A DNA stretch of 64,000 nt, from the NCBI GenBank assembly GCA_037833965.1, contig AP031351.1:11916501-11980500 (forward strand), given 5' to 3'. The position numbers and the translations under genes are program-made. The notes under the pieces are model-generated. The model was not told where the DNA came from. It worked only from the letters and a program-made list of their open reading frames with translations, and searched no databases. This stretch comes from Marchantia polymorpha subsp. ruderalis (taxonomy: Eukaryota > Streptophyta > Marchantiopsida > Marchantiales > Marchantiaceae). Positions 15,291 to 28,200 of this stretch are shown here, in pieces. The number at the start of each line of letters is the position of its first letter. The first letter of the stretch is position 1.

Positions 15291-17599
15291 AAGTTACACT
15301 CGGGTCGCCGCTGGTAGTTAGTGCGACTCACTCCATAACAAAAGCCCCCGGCACGTGAGAAGTCTCTCGCATCGCACGGCTCAAAACAGCGTACCAAATC
15401 ATCGCCCGCTCCCTCGTCGTCGATCCGGAATCCCTGCGACTGGCATCCCGCGAGCCGTCCACCGTGAATTCAAACAAACCCCCGACGAGTGAGAGCGAGA
15501 GAGCGAGGGGGGAGGGCCAGGGGGAAGCCCCGGATAGATATAGATCGGTAGGCTAGGTACAGCAGTCGTAGGCCCAGTTCGACTCTGTTCGTTCCGTTTG
15601 GCTTCGCATTTACCGTTTTGTTGCCTGCGCAGCCAAAGGGCGAGGAAAAAAATAAGCGCAGGAGGAATCGGGCCGGTGCTCGCTTTGTCGGTCGGGCTGG
15701 GAATCCGTTTGGATGAGAGGATTTTATTTTTAAAAGTAAGTAACCGGCCCTTCCCATCCTAGATGCCACCCTAGCGGGCCTAGCCCCCCTAGGCTAAATC
15801 GGCTAGCGAACGAGCTACGCCAGTAGCAAGGGTGGCAGAGTGTTTGCGAGGGGCAGGGCCAAGAGGAGGAGGAGGCACTCACATGAGGTGACTGGTCTCC
15901 GAGAGCAGAGAGTGAGTGAGTGAGTGCTTGCTCGGGCAAGGACAGTACAGGCGCCCGTCGACCCCGTCGCCCTGCCCCTGCCCCTGCCCCTCAGCCAGCA
16001 TCGAATCGAAGCAAGCAAAGGCGCAAGACGGAAGGAAGCATGGAACGGAAGAAATCGCAGCCTGGTGGCTGGGCTGGGCTAGGCTAGGCTAGGCTAGGCT
16101 GTGCGGGGGGCAGAGCCTAGCGAGGGCGGGGCAGGGCTAGGGTACGCGCATCTTCCCCCTCGCCTCGCCCCCTACCCGATGCGTCTCGTGCTGTTGTCCA
16201 ACTCCCGGCAAGCCGAGCCCATTCCCGCGCAATCAATCAAAGCCGAGATCCCACCGATCCAGCCGGTTTCACAGCTTTGAATGAAGGCGGCTCGGGCCCC
16301 GCCCCTGCCACGTGTCGCCGCGCCATCCCGCGATATCTCTCCGCCTGTGGCGCTCTGTGCCACCCGTCTCCCCTGGCCACCGGCTCCTCGAATTCTCCCA
16401 CCGGCAACTGACGCTCGCTCGCTCCTCGTATATATTAGCCCCCGACATACACATGAGTACGAGAGAAGCTCCTCGCCCTCCTGTGCCGACTCCCCCCTTC
16501 TCTATACCGAATGTCAACCTCTCCCCCCTCCCCCTCCCGCTCCCCCCCTTCGCTTGCCCCATATATAATATCGCCATATGACACTGGGCTGGTACGGGGC
16601 TCGGGACGGGGGGCAGGCATCGGGCAGGTGAGCAGAGTCGCAGACAGGCAGCGAAGGAGGAAGCGGAAAATCCAGAATAAACTAGCAGCAGCAGGGCCCA
16701 GGAGGCAGGCACACAACAGGCAGCAAGCAATCGAGCGAGCGAGCGAGCCGAAGCCCAGCCCAGCCCCAAGCAAACGGCCCAAGGTGTGCTGCAAGGGCCT
16801 GACAGTCGCGTCAAGAGAGAGGTCAGTCAGGTGTGTATCATTGGGCTCAATTTCCTTCCGCTGCTCTTCTGTGTACCGTAGCCCCTCGCTCTCGCTCGCC
16901 TACAGATGACGAATGATGCCAAGCGCATTCTCTCGCTCTCGCGCTCCGGGTATGAAAAACATGGAGGTCTTTACCTCCAAAGGAGATCCTCGTGTAGGGG
17001 TTTTCTCTAATCATGTTTTGCATCTGCCCTTGCCTGAACCCGACCCACGAGAAGAAGAAGTCGATCCCTCTCTGCGCCTGATCGATCGTAGACTCTGGAC
17101 GGGCTCTTGCCGCACCGTATCACCTACTTCGCTCTCTACCGCCCCCCGGACTAGTGACTACTACTGCTCGGAGTGAATCGACATGCGCTTCCGGTGTTTC
17201 TTCTCGGCTGCCCAGCGGTGAGTCCAGCGTCCTCGCGCCTTCATGTTCTTCTCCTCCTTCTTCTCTTGCCCTCCATCGCTCGCTCGCTCGCTCGCTCGCA
17301 GCAAGATGTAGGCAGGCGAGCAAGATATAGGCTTTCCACAATAACTTCTCGGCACCTAACATTCATTCGGTCACATGGGAATGAAATCTTGACTCTTCCA
17401 TTTTGGACATTATACGAAGGAATGTATTTGCATTTCTATCTATACGGCGACCACTTGGATTTGGGCTTCTTTATTACTGGATCCCATCTAGATGTGATGG
17501 AGTTGAATGGAATGTCTAAAGATTTGGATAACCATTGGATAACCAAATAAGATCGTGCGATGTTTGTAGACTTCAATTTGAGTCCCAAGAATTCCCCCC

Positions 17600-20500
17600 C
17601 CCCCCCCCCTATTTATGATATTCCGTTTTCGGTGAAAGTAATTCCTACCTCCGTAGAGAATAACCTTATCTTCATGTGGTCGAACAAATGAACTGCTTCA
17701 TTACCTGTTCGAGATTACGAATGTACTTCCTGTAAACAGTGATATTACAATCGTATTTACGCCGGGAATGCTCGTCGTAGTTCATTCATAAAACTTGGGA
17801 TAATTGATTCTTTCGTACACCTCTTAGTACTCAACGACCACAAATTACCTTATGTTCATGTTACAGAAATCATCCAATTGAGGAAAGTGTTCTATTGCCT
17901 GATGATGTCCCATATTGGACACTGGATAGCTGAAGAAAACATGAACGATCACAATCACTGGAACATGGAGAAAGTTTTATGTTGAAAGGACATGGTGAAG
18001 TCATCTATACATTTGTGTTACGATGCACATATTTCCAAAATATTAAGAAATTGGGGACTATTTTCGTTTTTTAGTGGTCAAAACTGAATTCGATGCACTG
18101 TACAAAACATAAGAGACTACGAAATCTAGGATTCTGTGCAATTTTCATAGTGAAAAAATCTTTAATGGAGAATTTCGTTTGATTTTAGTAAAGAAGATCG
18201 AGCGATAGTAATTGGAGTATATAACATTGATTCCCGGAGAAATTGAAGGATGGAAAGAAGGTTCGCGTAGTTTTTTTCCCGAAACTTTGTTACAGGAAGA
18301 AACACTCCATCATCTAGGTTTTTGTTTTTAAAATTATTGCTTGTAGGGAGGCAATCATGCAAAAGAAATATAGCCTAGTAAAAGTTTGGATATTAGGGTG
18401 TGTGGCTAGCACGTAGGATAACTATTACTACTAACCGCATGAACAACTCTTAACTGGTGCGTAGCTTGCCGTATACATCTGCTTTAGACATCCTATGATA
18501 AGGACGATGATGTATGTAGACGGTAAAGGAGATATTTTATTCCGTAGATTTCTTCGAGGACCTGCTCGGGGTTGGATATTCATCTCACCTATGGTCATTT
18601 GTTATGTTTTGCTCCCTAGTCCAAAATGTGAAAGTGCATATCTACTCACCCTAACGTCGAAGTAGGGAGAAGGATAGCACACAAAATGCTTTTGATGGTC
18701 AAAAGTCGAAAACCGCTTTGAGAAAACTAAGAAGAAAAAAAAATCAGCCCAATGACATATATAATAATAAAAAATCGTATCAGGGTAGGTTGGCAAAGGT
18801 GAAGGGAAAAGGAGCAGCAGGGTAAGATGTGGTAGTGTCTCATGACTTGCAACCTAGGACTACAAGTGACAAGGAGAAAGAGCCGTCTGCTCATTATTTT
18901 GTGAGGAAAAAAATGCTGCGAAACGTAGGACAGAAAAGGGTAGAAAAGGTCATAGGCAGAGTATGATATATCATTCTATTTTCATTATTTTTTTTGTCTT
19001 GTACGCTGTGCTGCTACACAGGAACCAATGCCGCCATTCCATCCGTTGCCAAATGGCTCAGGCACATGAATGGTACACCTCAATACAATACGCATATCGG
19101 ACAAAGTATTGTCTGTTATGTATGGAGCGCTGGCTCGAAAAGGAAAGGCCTCTTGCCCGGCCCTGACAGTACAGTGAGAGCGACCCGGCCGGGCAGCGCG
19201 GGCAGGGCAGGTGAAAAAAATCTAGGAAGTTGAAAGAGACGCGAGGGCGAAGTAAATAATGATGGCGTCGCAGGCAGGCGAGGGGGGAGGTTTAGAGGAA
19301 AGTACGCATGAACTGAACGGGCGGGGACGGACGGGACGGAGAGGATCGAGGACGGAGGACGGACGAGGGAGGGGAGGGAGTGAGTGAACGGACGGACGGT
19401 TGGTGTTGCGCGCGAATCTTGTTTGTCGGCTGCCACTTTGGCCATAATCCATTGGCCTATGCGGAGCCATATTTGAATGTCGCGATGGCCATGGTGCATG
19501 TGCCTGTCGCAGATGTGGATGGGGTGGGGGCCAGGTGGACGCTTTCCAGGCGAGCCGCTCGCGGATGATGATGCCATGCCACTTCCCATGCTACACTCCC
19601 TCCTCCTCCTCTACCCCAACCCCAACCATGCTATGGCCCTGCCCTGGCTCTGAACCTCCTGCACCGAACCGAACCGAACCTACCTACAGGCAGGCTTGGC
19701 AGGCGCTGGCGCAGGTTTCCCGGCCTGGACCTCTGGCCTCTGGTCTTGGATTCCTTGCCATATATATTCAGGGCATCAAATGCGTCTGAGGCGAGAGATC
19801 TCGCGAGGCTCGAACTCGCCTTCGCTCGTGCCAAGCTTGGCCCGTGTTCTCTTCGGGCCTGCAGTTGTTGCCACCCAGGACGTGCTTCGTGTGCTCGCTC
19901 GCTCGAGACTCCATTGGCGATAGCATCTTCTCGCCTCCAGTGCACTCAAACATGTTCGTGAGAGATGAACGGACTCGCGCGCGCCGGGGCGTCTTTCGGC
20001 CTCCGAACCCCGTTGCGTTTCTTGGCTGCAGTGCCAAGAAGCTCACCGCAGCTTTTCGGAATTCAATACTTCCGGCGCCGAGAGGTTGCCATGTGGTGAC
20101 GAGACGAGAGGGAGTGGTCAGATGATGATTGCGTGAATTTGCTCGGCGTTGACAAGAGATCGAATGAAAAATCCCTTCCGCGGGAGTGTCCGTTTGCCGC
20201 CGCATGGCAGATTAACATACGGTAACACCGTAGCCTTGGGTTTTTCCATTTGCCAAGCCTAGTCGTCACCGTGCTCGACAACTGCAAGTACAACTGATGT
20301 CCCGAAATTTTCACTGAATATTTCTACATCATTTGACAGTATAGGAATTGTACTCCCAAAGTGGTAGCCCAAGTCCAAAGCATAAATCCTTGGCTCTTTA
20401 TTGAAAATTTTGGATATTTCTCAATGTACATTGACCTCCGACTTTGCAAAACTTTCTGCGTCGTGCCCTTGTACTAGATCCTTAGGCCTGCATTGGATCC

Positions 20501-22230
20501 CGATCGAAGTAGGTCAAAATCATATCATGAGGAAAGCATTTCAAGTTTCCCACGAGTAAAGTCACTCCAACTCCAGTATAGTAACTTTATCGACATGTAC
20601 CACCACCACATTTGCCTAGAAACGAAACTTCAGCAAACTTGCAAGAGCATGGCAGAAAGAAATTTGCAACCAACCTTTTGGTAACACCGTAAGAAGGTTC
20701 GTTTTTTTGAACAGAGTAGAACTTTTATGGCTCCACATTAAAGAGCTTCGAGTCAAAGCTTTGACGAGATAGTGAAGTTGTCTCGTGCCGACCGTGAGCT
20801 ATGGAGTCCGACTCATGCCGCAAGTTTCGCATGCGTAGTCAAAACCTCGGCCCTGTTGTTGATGTAACCACCGTTTCTTACACTAGGGACAAAGCTCTGA
20901 TGCAAGAGATTAGGGTGCATTATTCTGCCTTTGCACCGAATGCAGAACCCTCTCCCGATGGCACCTTCGACTCCAAATCAATTTCACTGATCTCGTGTTC
21001 TGCTACGGAAGACTTTTTCTGACCTATCAGTAACAGCTTCCCTTCCTGTCGAAAACCAAGATATTCAATAAAGGCAGAAGCTTTAGCAAAAACTTTTAAC
21101 GTTTTCGTTCACAAACATTCTACGCCCAATTGCAACTGTTTCAAAGCATAGCACCGACGGAGGAGAGGGAGGGAGGCGGAAGACGACACGAAGCACACAA
21201 CCTAACATTCCAAATGTATACAATAGAAGCAGTTGGATCCACTTTATGTCCAATCCAAATCTGAGACTAGCGTGAGCGAATTCAAGGACTCAGTATAGCG
21301 ATGTGAATGGAGTGTTGCAACAAGAAGCTAGTGAGTGCATTGTAGGTTCATGGACTTCACATCTCTCTATATACTTGAACAATCAACCACATACGAGACT
21401 CAATGATGGACAAGTGCACCTCCTTAGCAGAGTAGAAAGATCTATGCATAAATCAAAGCATCTGTTGACAAGTTTATCCTAAATTACAAAAGAATATCAA
21501 GAGTGCTCCGGGGAAAGATCGACTTATGCAAACTTGAGACTCAATGAAGGACAAGTGCACCTCCTTAGCAGAGTAGAAAGATCTATGCATAAATCAAAGC
21601 ATCTGTTGACAAGTTTATCCTAAATTACAAAAGAATATCAAGAGTGCTCCGGGGAAAGATGGACTTATGCAAACTTGAGACTGCAACTCACTGTCTGTTC
21701 GTTCAACTGGTAAACAAAACATGTCTAGGGCATAGGCACTTAACGATTCCAGTTGTTGATAGAGCTTGTACGAAGTAACACATCTGACTGCTTGTATTTG
21801 TTCAAACTAGGTCTGAAGCAGACCTCTAGATAAGCTGAGACGCACTACAGGTTTTACCATACCTGTGCCAAATTCCTCGCATTTCAAATCAGTGTTGAAA
21901 ACAAGTTCAGATTTTGAAAAGGAAAAATGCAGATTGACTAGTTTTACTGTGATTATCGGAAGTCTACAAAAGTTTTCAGGTACTGGCAGTGTGCTTAGAT
22001 GAGCAACTCGTTACTATAAACACTCAGAATCAGCAATTTACACACACTCGGAATCTCTTGTCAAACACATAAGAAAAAGTGCAACTGCGTCATCACGAAG
22101 TAGGACTTTGTTCATCCAAGCTCTCTCCTGGGAAAGTTCGTTTTACCACGTTGTTGCAGATAGGGTCCCTCTTCATTTAGTTCGTGTTCATTCAAAGATG
22201 ATAAGTTCCAATCACAGGACGAGAAATGAT
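17600..22230. other. Intergenic region with a second GC-rich stretch
   Basis: 17.6-19.0 kb is of ordinary composition with no supported gene. 19.0-20.4 kb is GC-rich again, with many short overlapping frames on both strands. 20.4-22.2 kb lies downstream of the WD40 gene and may include its 3' UTR. A 73-codon frame at 20801-21022 resembles nothing I know. Confidence 0.5.
21395..21676. repeat. 141-bp tandem duplication
   Basis: Two head-to-tail copies (21395-21535 and 21536-21676) differ at about two positions as read, and a third copy starts for only a few bases at 21677. The near identity implies a recent duplication. It lies about 0.6 kb past the stop codon of the minus-strand WD40 gene, possibly in its 3' UTR or flank. 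Confidence 0.9.
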
Positions 22231-22233
22231 ATG

Positions 22234-25200
22234 CTATTGATGTTTAAAGAATATCGACTGAAGAATTAAAATTATTAAAAATAAATAATGTGGTGGTTTC
22301 TGACGAGAGTAGAAATATATACCTCGCAACCAGCAACCAAAGTATCATTCAAAGGGTGAGATGCAATGGCAACCACTGCCTCTGAGGTCCGTAGTTCTGT
22401 TTGCCACTCTTTCTCACTGTTAGATCTGCACTCCACCATGGTAACATGTGACTCGAAATGCAAAGAAAAAATTAAAAGGCAAAACAAAATCTAACAACAT
22501 CGATACTGGAACAGAGTACTACACGTACTCCTGAGGTCCTTTCCCTTAGGGAAACAAAGCATTTTTGAACTGCCTCCAAGCTTAAATCAGTCGATAAATT
22601 GTGTTTAGAGTGGTTCTTACCGGTAATGGTCTAAGGAATATCGAGACTTGGGCCCAAGCGTGAAATCAAGCATATGAACTTTAGAATCTGATCCAGATCC
22701 GACAGCATACACCTGAAGAAGTGAAAATATTATGAGACATATTTACCATCTGAGACATATGTACATACCCATATCTAAGTTGTACACAAGTCTAGAGATA
22801 TTACTCACAGGGAAGGTATTTAGCCACACGGGCTTCCTCCGACGAACATCGGTCCGAGGTTGAAAAGTTGGAACTGTTGCAACTCCCGGAGTTGAAAATA
22901 CTGAAATCGAATCCCTCTGGTCACTCATTATATGTCTGTTTTCATCCCTCCAATATATAAGAAATAAAATCTGTGGAATTCGACTACTTCAGCTAGCATA
23001 CAGGCAAACTACTCGTCAATTTGACAAGTAAAATCTGAAGACGATGTCTAGATGTAAACGTGGCAACAAGGACATGCTGTTTGAACTCACGACCAAGGGG
23101 GAGGTGGACAGTGGATATGAGTCACGTCTAAGGTACTCATATCTAGAACCCCTGACCTGCCACATCGAACATTCAAAATGAACAATTAGCAAGTTACGAA
23201 AATGAACAGTCATGTGAAACTTACCACTGCCTACTTAAGCGATCTACAAGCTACAATTAGGAAATGGTAAATGGTAAATGGTAAATGTAATGGGAGTCCT
23301 ACATAACAGGTAAAGTACGTCATTAGCGAAAGATGTTTCTCACGATGAGCTTGAGGTGATAAATAATCACCTCAGGCTCATCAGGTGCTAAGACCGATGG
23401 TCAGATTAGAAAATAAATTCAGACAGAACCAGTTCTTGCCACCTGTACTACCCTTCACACAGTTAAGGTCACCACTTGCAACCTAAATGCACAAACCAGA
23501 TTAGGGGTTTTAAAGACACTTGGAGATGGGGAGCGTACCAGCCACAGCTGAGATGGAAAGCAAGCTGCTTTTCACAAGCTGGATTCAAAGATATTGCATC
23601 AACCGAGCTAGGGCAAATATCCGTCTGCGCCTACACACGTACAGATAAAAAAATTTAATTGGCCAAAATACTGCAGTGAGTTATGCAATTGTGTTCTTAA
23701 GATTACAATGCACTGTAATCAAATCTTTCAAGTTTCCGTATAGTGTTAGACTGCTGTGCAAAGCACAGCAGTCTAAACTAACAGATTTTTATTTTATACT
23801 TTTGCTTTATTTGAGCTCATAGTTTGTCTACCAAACCGGATGAAATAGTAGAAGTCCAGGAACAGAAGTAAGGAGTGAGCACATCACAACATGAAACTCG
23901 ATTTGTTATGAATGTCTATTATCTTACATGTGTGTTATCAGGTAACGGAAATCCGAGCACAAAATACAACTACACATACAAATGATCTCAAATCCTAATG
24001 GTTCTATATTGCAAGCTCACAACTTTGTTTTCCCCTAAGCATTGATGGAGACGGACACTTCGTAGTTTTCAGCTCACTCTAAGAGGGGAATAACTTGGGG
24101 ATGATCTTGTTTCTGTGATAAACTTTCGACGATATTAATGTGGAGATAAATACAGACCCTTAGGCTGGAAATCTTTCTCAGCTGGTTTTCAATCCTTATA
24201 GCTGCGACAGGTTGGTTATAATCCTGAGAAAACGAATCAAATAAAGAGAGTGAGGCTTTGTTCTATAGATGCTCGTGACTAGGAATACGTGATCAAATAT
24301 TTGCAAAAAACTATTTAATGTGAAAGACATGCGTGGAGATTCTGAGTCCTGAGATCAAAACTATTTCTAGGAGAATGGCAGCACGTTGTGTTAGCTTACA
24401 AGAAAAATGTCCAGAAAAAAGGATTAATCTTTCCATAGATTAGCATCGGAAACCTATGGCAGCTCTTAGTTTGGACATGATACAATGAGATCGCAGAACA
24501 TCCAATTTGGGAGTCTAGCTTTGGCCTCAACTGAAAGACGAGAAGACTAGGATATTGATGGCTGCATCTACTTCAAGCGGTATTCAAGGAGAAGTTTACA
24601 CACAATTTATATTCAAGAAATGGTAAACTGAATTCCTCAGAATTTTTCCCTATAGTATCAAGCCAGAAGCAAAACACGACGTGAGTCATGTCACGCGGGC
24701 TTACCTTAGCAGACGATACAAAGGCCGAATTCTTCCCTCCTCGCAAATCCCACAAGTAAATATATCCTCCTTCACTTCCGCAATAAAGCATCTGCTCAAT
24801 ACACCATAAACAGAATCTGAAATGTGCAAAATATTACCTCCTCACTAAGTTCCACACCGTGGAACAATTTGATCCGTATTTTGAGTAGCCTCAGCATCCA
24901 TTGCTCTCAGCAAAAGTTACATTAGAGTGGGAAGGAATCAACAATTAAGTTGTTGAACTTCATGTCCGCATTACATGCTGAGATATCTAACTTTTCAACT
25001 TTCAGAGCACTTAAAGTTGCAGAATTATACCTGCTCATCACTAGACAACTGAATGCTGTTCAATCCTCGGCTCGGTTCAGTGTCATGTACAGTCATAGTC
25101 GCATAGGACGCCTTACTGCTTCGTCGATCCCAGAGGTGCACTCGGCCATCTTTTCCACAAGCCACAAGTCTGCATGAAAACGGTGAGTTTCACATATGTG

Positions 25201-28200
25201 AAGTGTCAAAATAAAAGTTAGCACAGTTTTGCAGACATGTTGCTTGTTCTAGTGCAGTAGACCTGAAAGCTCTTCACCTCGAACTTGTGAGATGTCAGTG
25301 CTCGCTTAAAAAAAAGCAACTTACATGTCAAGTTAAAGATGCAAAGCTGGAAGCAGAAAACATTTTCTAATGCCTAACTGCACTCGATCAAAGTTTTGTC
25401 CCTCCCGCACACATCCTTAATGCATGAATGACCAGTGAAAGTTATCAGAAAGGTTGAAAAAGTGACGAGTATGAAACGCTAGAAGTAAACACTGAGATAT
25501 CCTCACCGGCTATTGAGATGACACCATAATTGCAGGCAAAGTCTGTCGAGACTCTACATTTTTGCGATATGCGTTTGTCATGAACTGGCCTAGCCCAGTG
25601 TTATTGTTTAATTCACCTCTAGTGCTCTAGATACACAAGAGTGTCTGCCAAGCAAGAAGGCTCTTCAAGTCAAAAACCGACTTCACTATTTGATCTTGAA
25701 ACGTATGTGATGGAGACTTCCTTCGCTTTACGATAACAGTCTACATTACAGATGACTCATAGGCACAAGATGGATGGAGCAAATTTAGGAACCCACCCAG
25801 AGATGAAGGTCTTCCGAGTATATTCGAAAGGAAGAGTGTAAATCTGAGATGTTCCGGGATGAGCTCCACTACCCCATATTATGGAAAAGCAAAATCTCAA
25901 GAAGTCTGTGATCATCAAAACACGTGAAAACTTGATCTTGTTTTGAGGCCATATCGGCTGCTTTGAAAACTAACCACATTTTCCGTAGACACTTCAGTGT
26001 TTGTCAACAAACCATCATCCAACGGTCCTCAGACTGCTTTTGCCATGAATGTTGTGGTTATCAAGGTGGAAAAAATCAATCTTCTATCTACCTCGTGAAA
26101 TTATTGAACCCTTGTCACGTAAATGTTCAGCCACTACTTGTAGAAGTACTGGAGGGCATGTGAATTGAAGAAAAATAGGTTTCTATCAAACAGAAGGTTT
26201 TGAAAGAGGGAAGTACATGAGGTATACACCTTTCACGAATCCCGGTCTAAAACCCTGAAGATTTTATCAGACCATCTTTATGTTAGTCGTTGTTTAGGAT
26301 GAGACACGTAAAGAGACTACTATGCATACCTCAGGACATATAGTTTGTGTGGACAATGCAGATTTATGACAAACAATACTCTACTTCGATACTCAATTTC
26401 TCAATTTTCATTCAAAGAATTCTTCTAACATCTTTCCCACTTAGTCCCTTGCAGTTTCACAAGTTTCTTCTCCGACACAGAGAAGACAGAGATACTAATT
26501 TACAGAACTTTTCATTCTGGTTTCCTTCTTTTTGTGTACCTGCTATGCTTTCATCCAAGTAGATGAATGACAAATTAGTGAATGCACAATCTTCAAAGAT
26601 CTGCTAGCTTTCAAAAGTAGTACTCATGATATCTACCTTGATTTTCCGATCTTGAAGAATGCGAGGTCAAATAGTCCTACGGAACCCCCCAACTCTCCCC
26701 AGCCGGAAAGTGACTTTACTTTCAGCACCTGAACAATTGGAGTGCTCTTCAAGGATGAGTCCTCAAGAAACAGAAAATGCTAGAGCCCAGAGTGGAATGA
26801 CGAAGATAAGCAGCACGAACAATAATTCAGTTACAATTATTCCTCACGTATTCAGACCATAAAATGGTGAACACGGAAATCCACCATAAAAAAACAAAGA
26901 ACTATTTCCTGATTTTGGATATGAAAAATATTTGAACCATTTAAGAGAGCAGAAATGCCTGCAAAGAAGTGTATGCCATGATAAATGGGCAAACGAAGAT
27001 TCTTGTGGTTTCCCTCTTTGTTATGGTTGAGATAAGACACCTCTGACGGTAAAAAGGTTTCGCATGCTACGTCATAGAAGTATACTAGATTACTCCCAGT
27101 TGTTACACAAGCCACCTGAAACACATGACAAAAAATTACTTGACACATGCAAGTTCCATATACAAGAAGGATGATGAAGAATTCCAATTCACCGAAGAAA
27201 GGTTGATTTGCAAGAAAAAAAATAGCACTGCTCTCTCCCATTTCGACTTACTGATTCTAGAGAATCGTACAATACCAAAACCAAAACAAGAGAAGTCAGC
27301 AGAATACAGGAATTTAGGCCTCCAACTTTATACTCGTTGATTCTCTTACTTCATCCTCGTTTGACGGGTTCCACCTTACTGCTTGAACTGCCTTGTCCAC
27401 TGGAAAGCAGCGGAGATAGAGAGCCCTACTTTGATCTGAACCTGTACAGATTGAATGTTCTTATAAATACAACGGAGAGATATAGTCAACAACTGGCCCC
27501 TCATGTTACGTGCACCATACAAGAGAAGGACCAACATGCAAATACTGGGCAAAGTTAACATCTGTGCAAATACAGGTCCTGCAGTCAGGACAAAGCCGAC
27601 CCAATACAACGCACTTATCGTCATTTCTTACTAAGAAATAATTCCATAAATAGCATTCGTTCGACTTTTGAGCAAGAGACCTTTTTCAGCGTTGCAATAT
27701 AAAGTTTCAAACTCATGGATAAAGAGCCGGCCAGCATTATTTCCGGAGGCTAGATAGATTCCCTGCCAAAAAAAATATGTCAGGTCAGGGAAATCGATTC
27801 GCCCTCAAATATAATAATTTCAAAGATCAAATCATGAGGACAAGTAAACCGACTCTTGTTGTTGAGCCTTTTGAATCTACATGTATGAGATGATATGCAA
27901 ATTGATGAGTTTCAGATTCCATTTAAATGAGTGAAAGGATTATGGAAGAGGTATACATTGTAGACGCCAAGAGCAACAAAGTAATGCATGTAAGTAACTT
28001 GCCTTTGAATCAAAGTCAATAGTCGTGACGAAGGGGCTGCACAGACCCAATATATTGTTTATGAGATAGTGGAATAAGGTGATATACAATGTCAAGCTTT
28101 GCATCTAAGTAAAAAAATGGAGCCGTGCTAGAAGATTCACACGCGATCGTGAATTTTCATGCACTGAGGTTGTTGTACTTAAGGGTACCTGATGACGTTA

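Larger units (their letters stand above)
9850..17600. other. GC-rich, simple-repeat-dense block without a supported gene
   Basis: The composition changes abruptly near 9.85 kb. The block holds many separate low-complexity tracts: GAA 10460-10479, GGCT 11509-11536, GA 11856-11881, TAG/CAG 12028-12054, GA 12286-12311, G15 13186-13200, CT 13503-13522, CTCCC 13851-13873, AGG 14109-14128, GAC 14231-14254, CTC 14621-14643, CTCG 14675-14688, GCTCT 14796-14817, CCTTC 15041-15071, AGGCT 16081-16100, GAGC 16731-16748, GCTC 17277-17299 and C16 17594-17609. Overlapping open frames of 100-213 codons occur on both strands but are low-complexity translations. A long non-coding transcript, a repeat-rich 5' UTR or a regulatory region would all fit; none can be proved from sequence. 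Confidence 0.6.

Noticed and set aside
20801-21022. 73-codon plus-strand frame
   Set aside because: Short, unrecognised, and without splice or promoter support.
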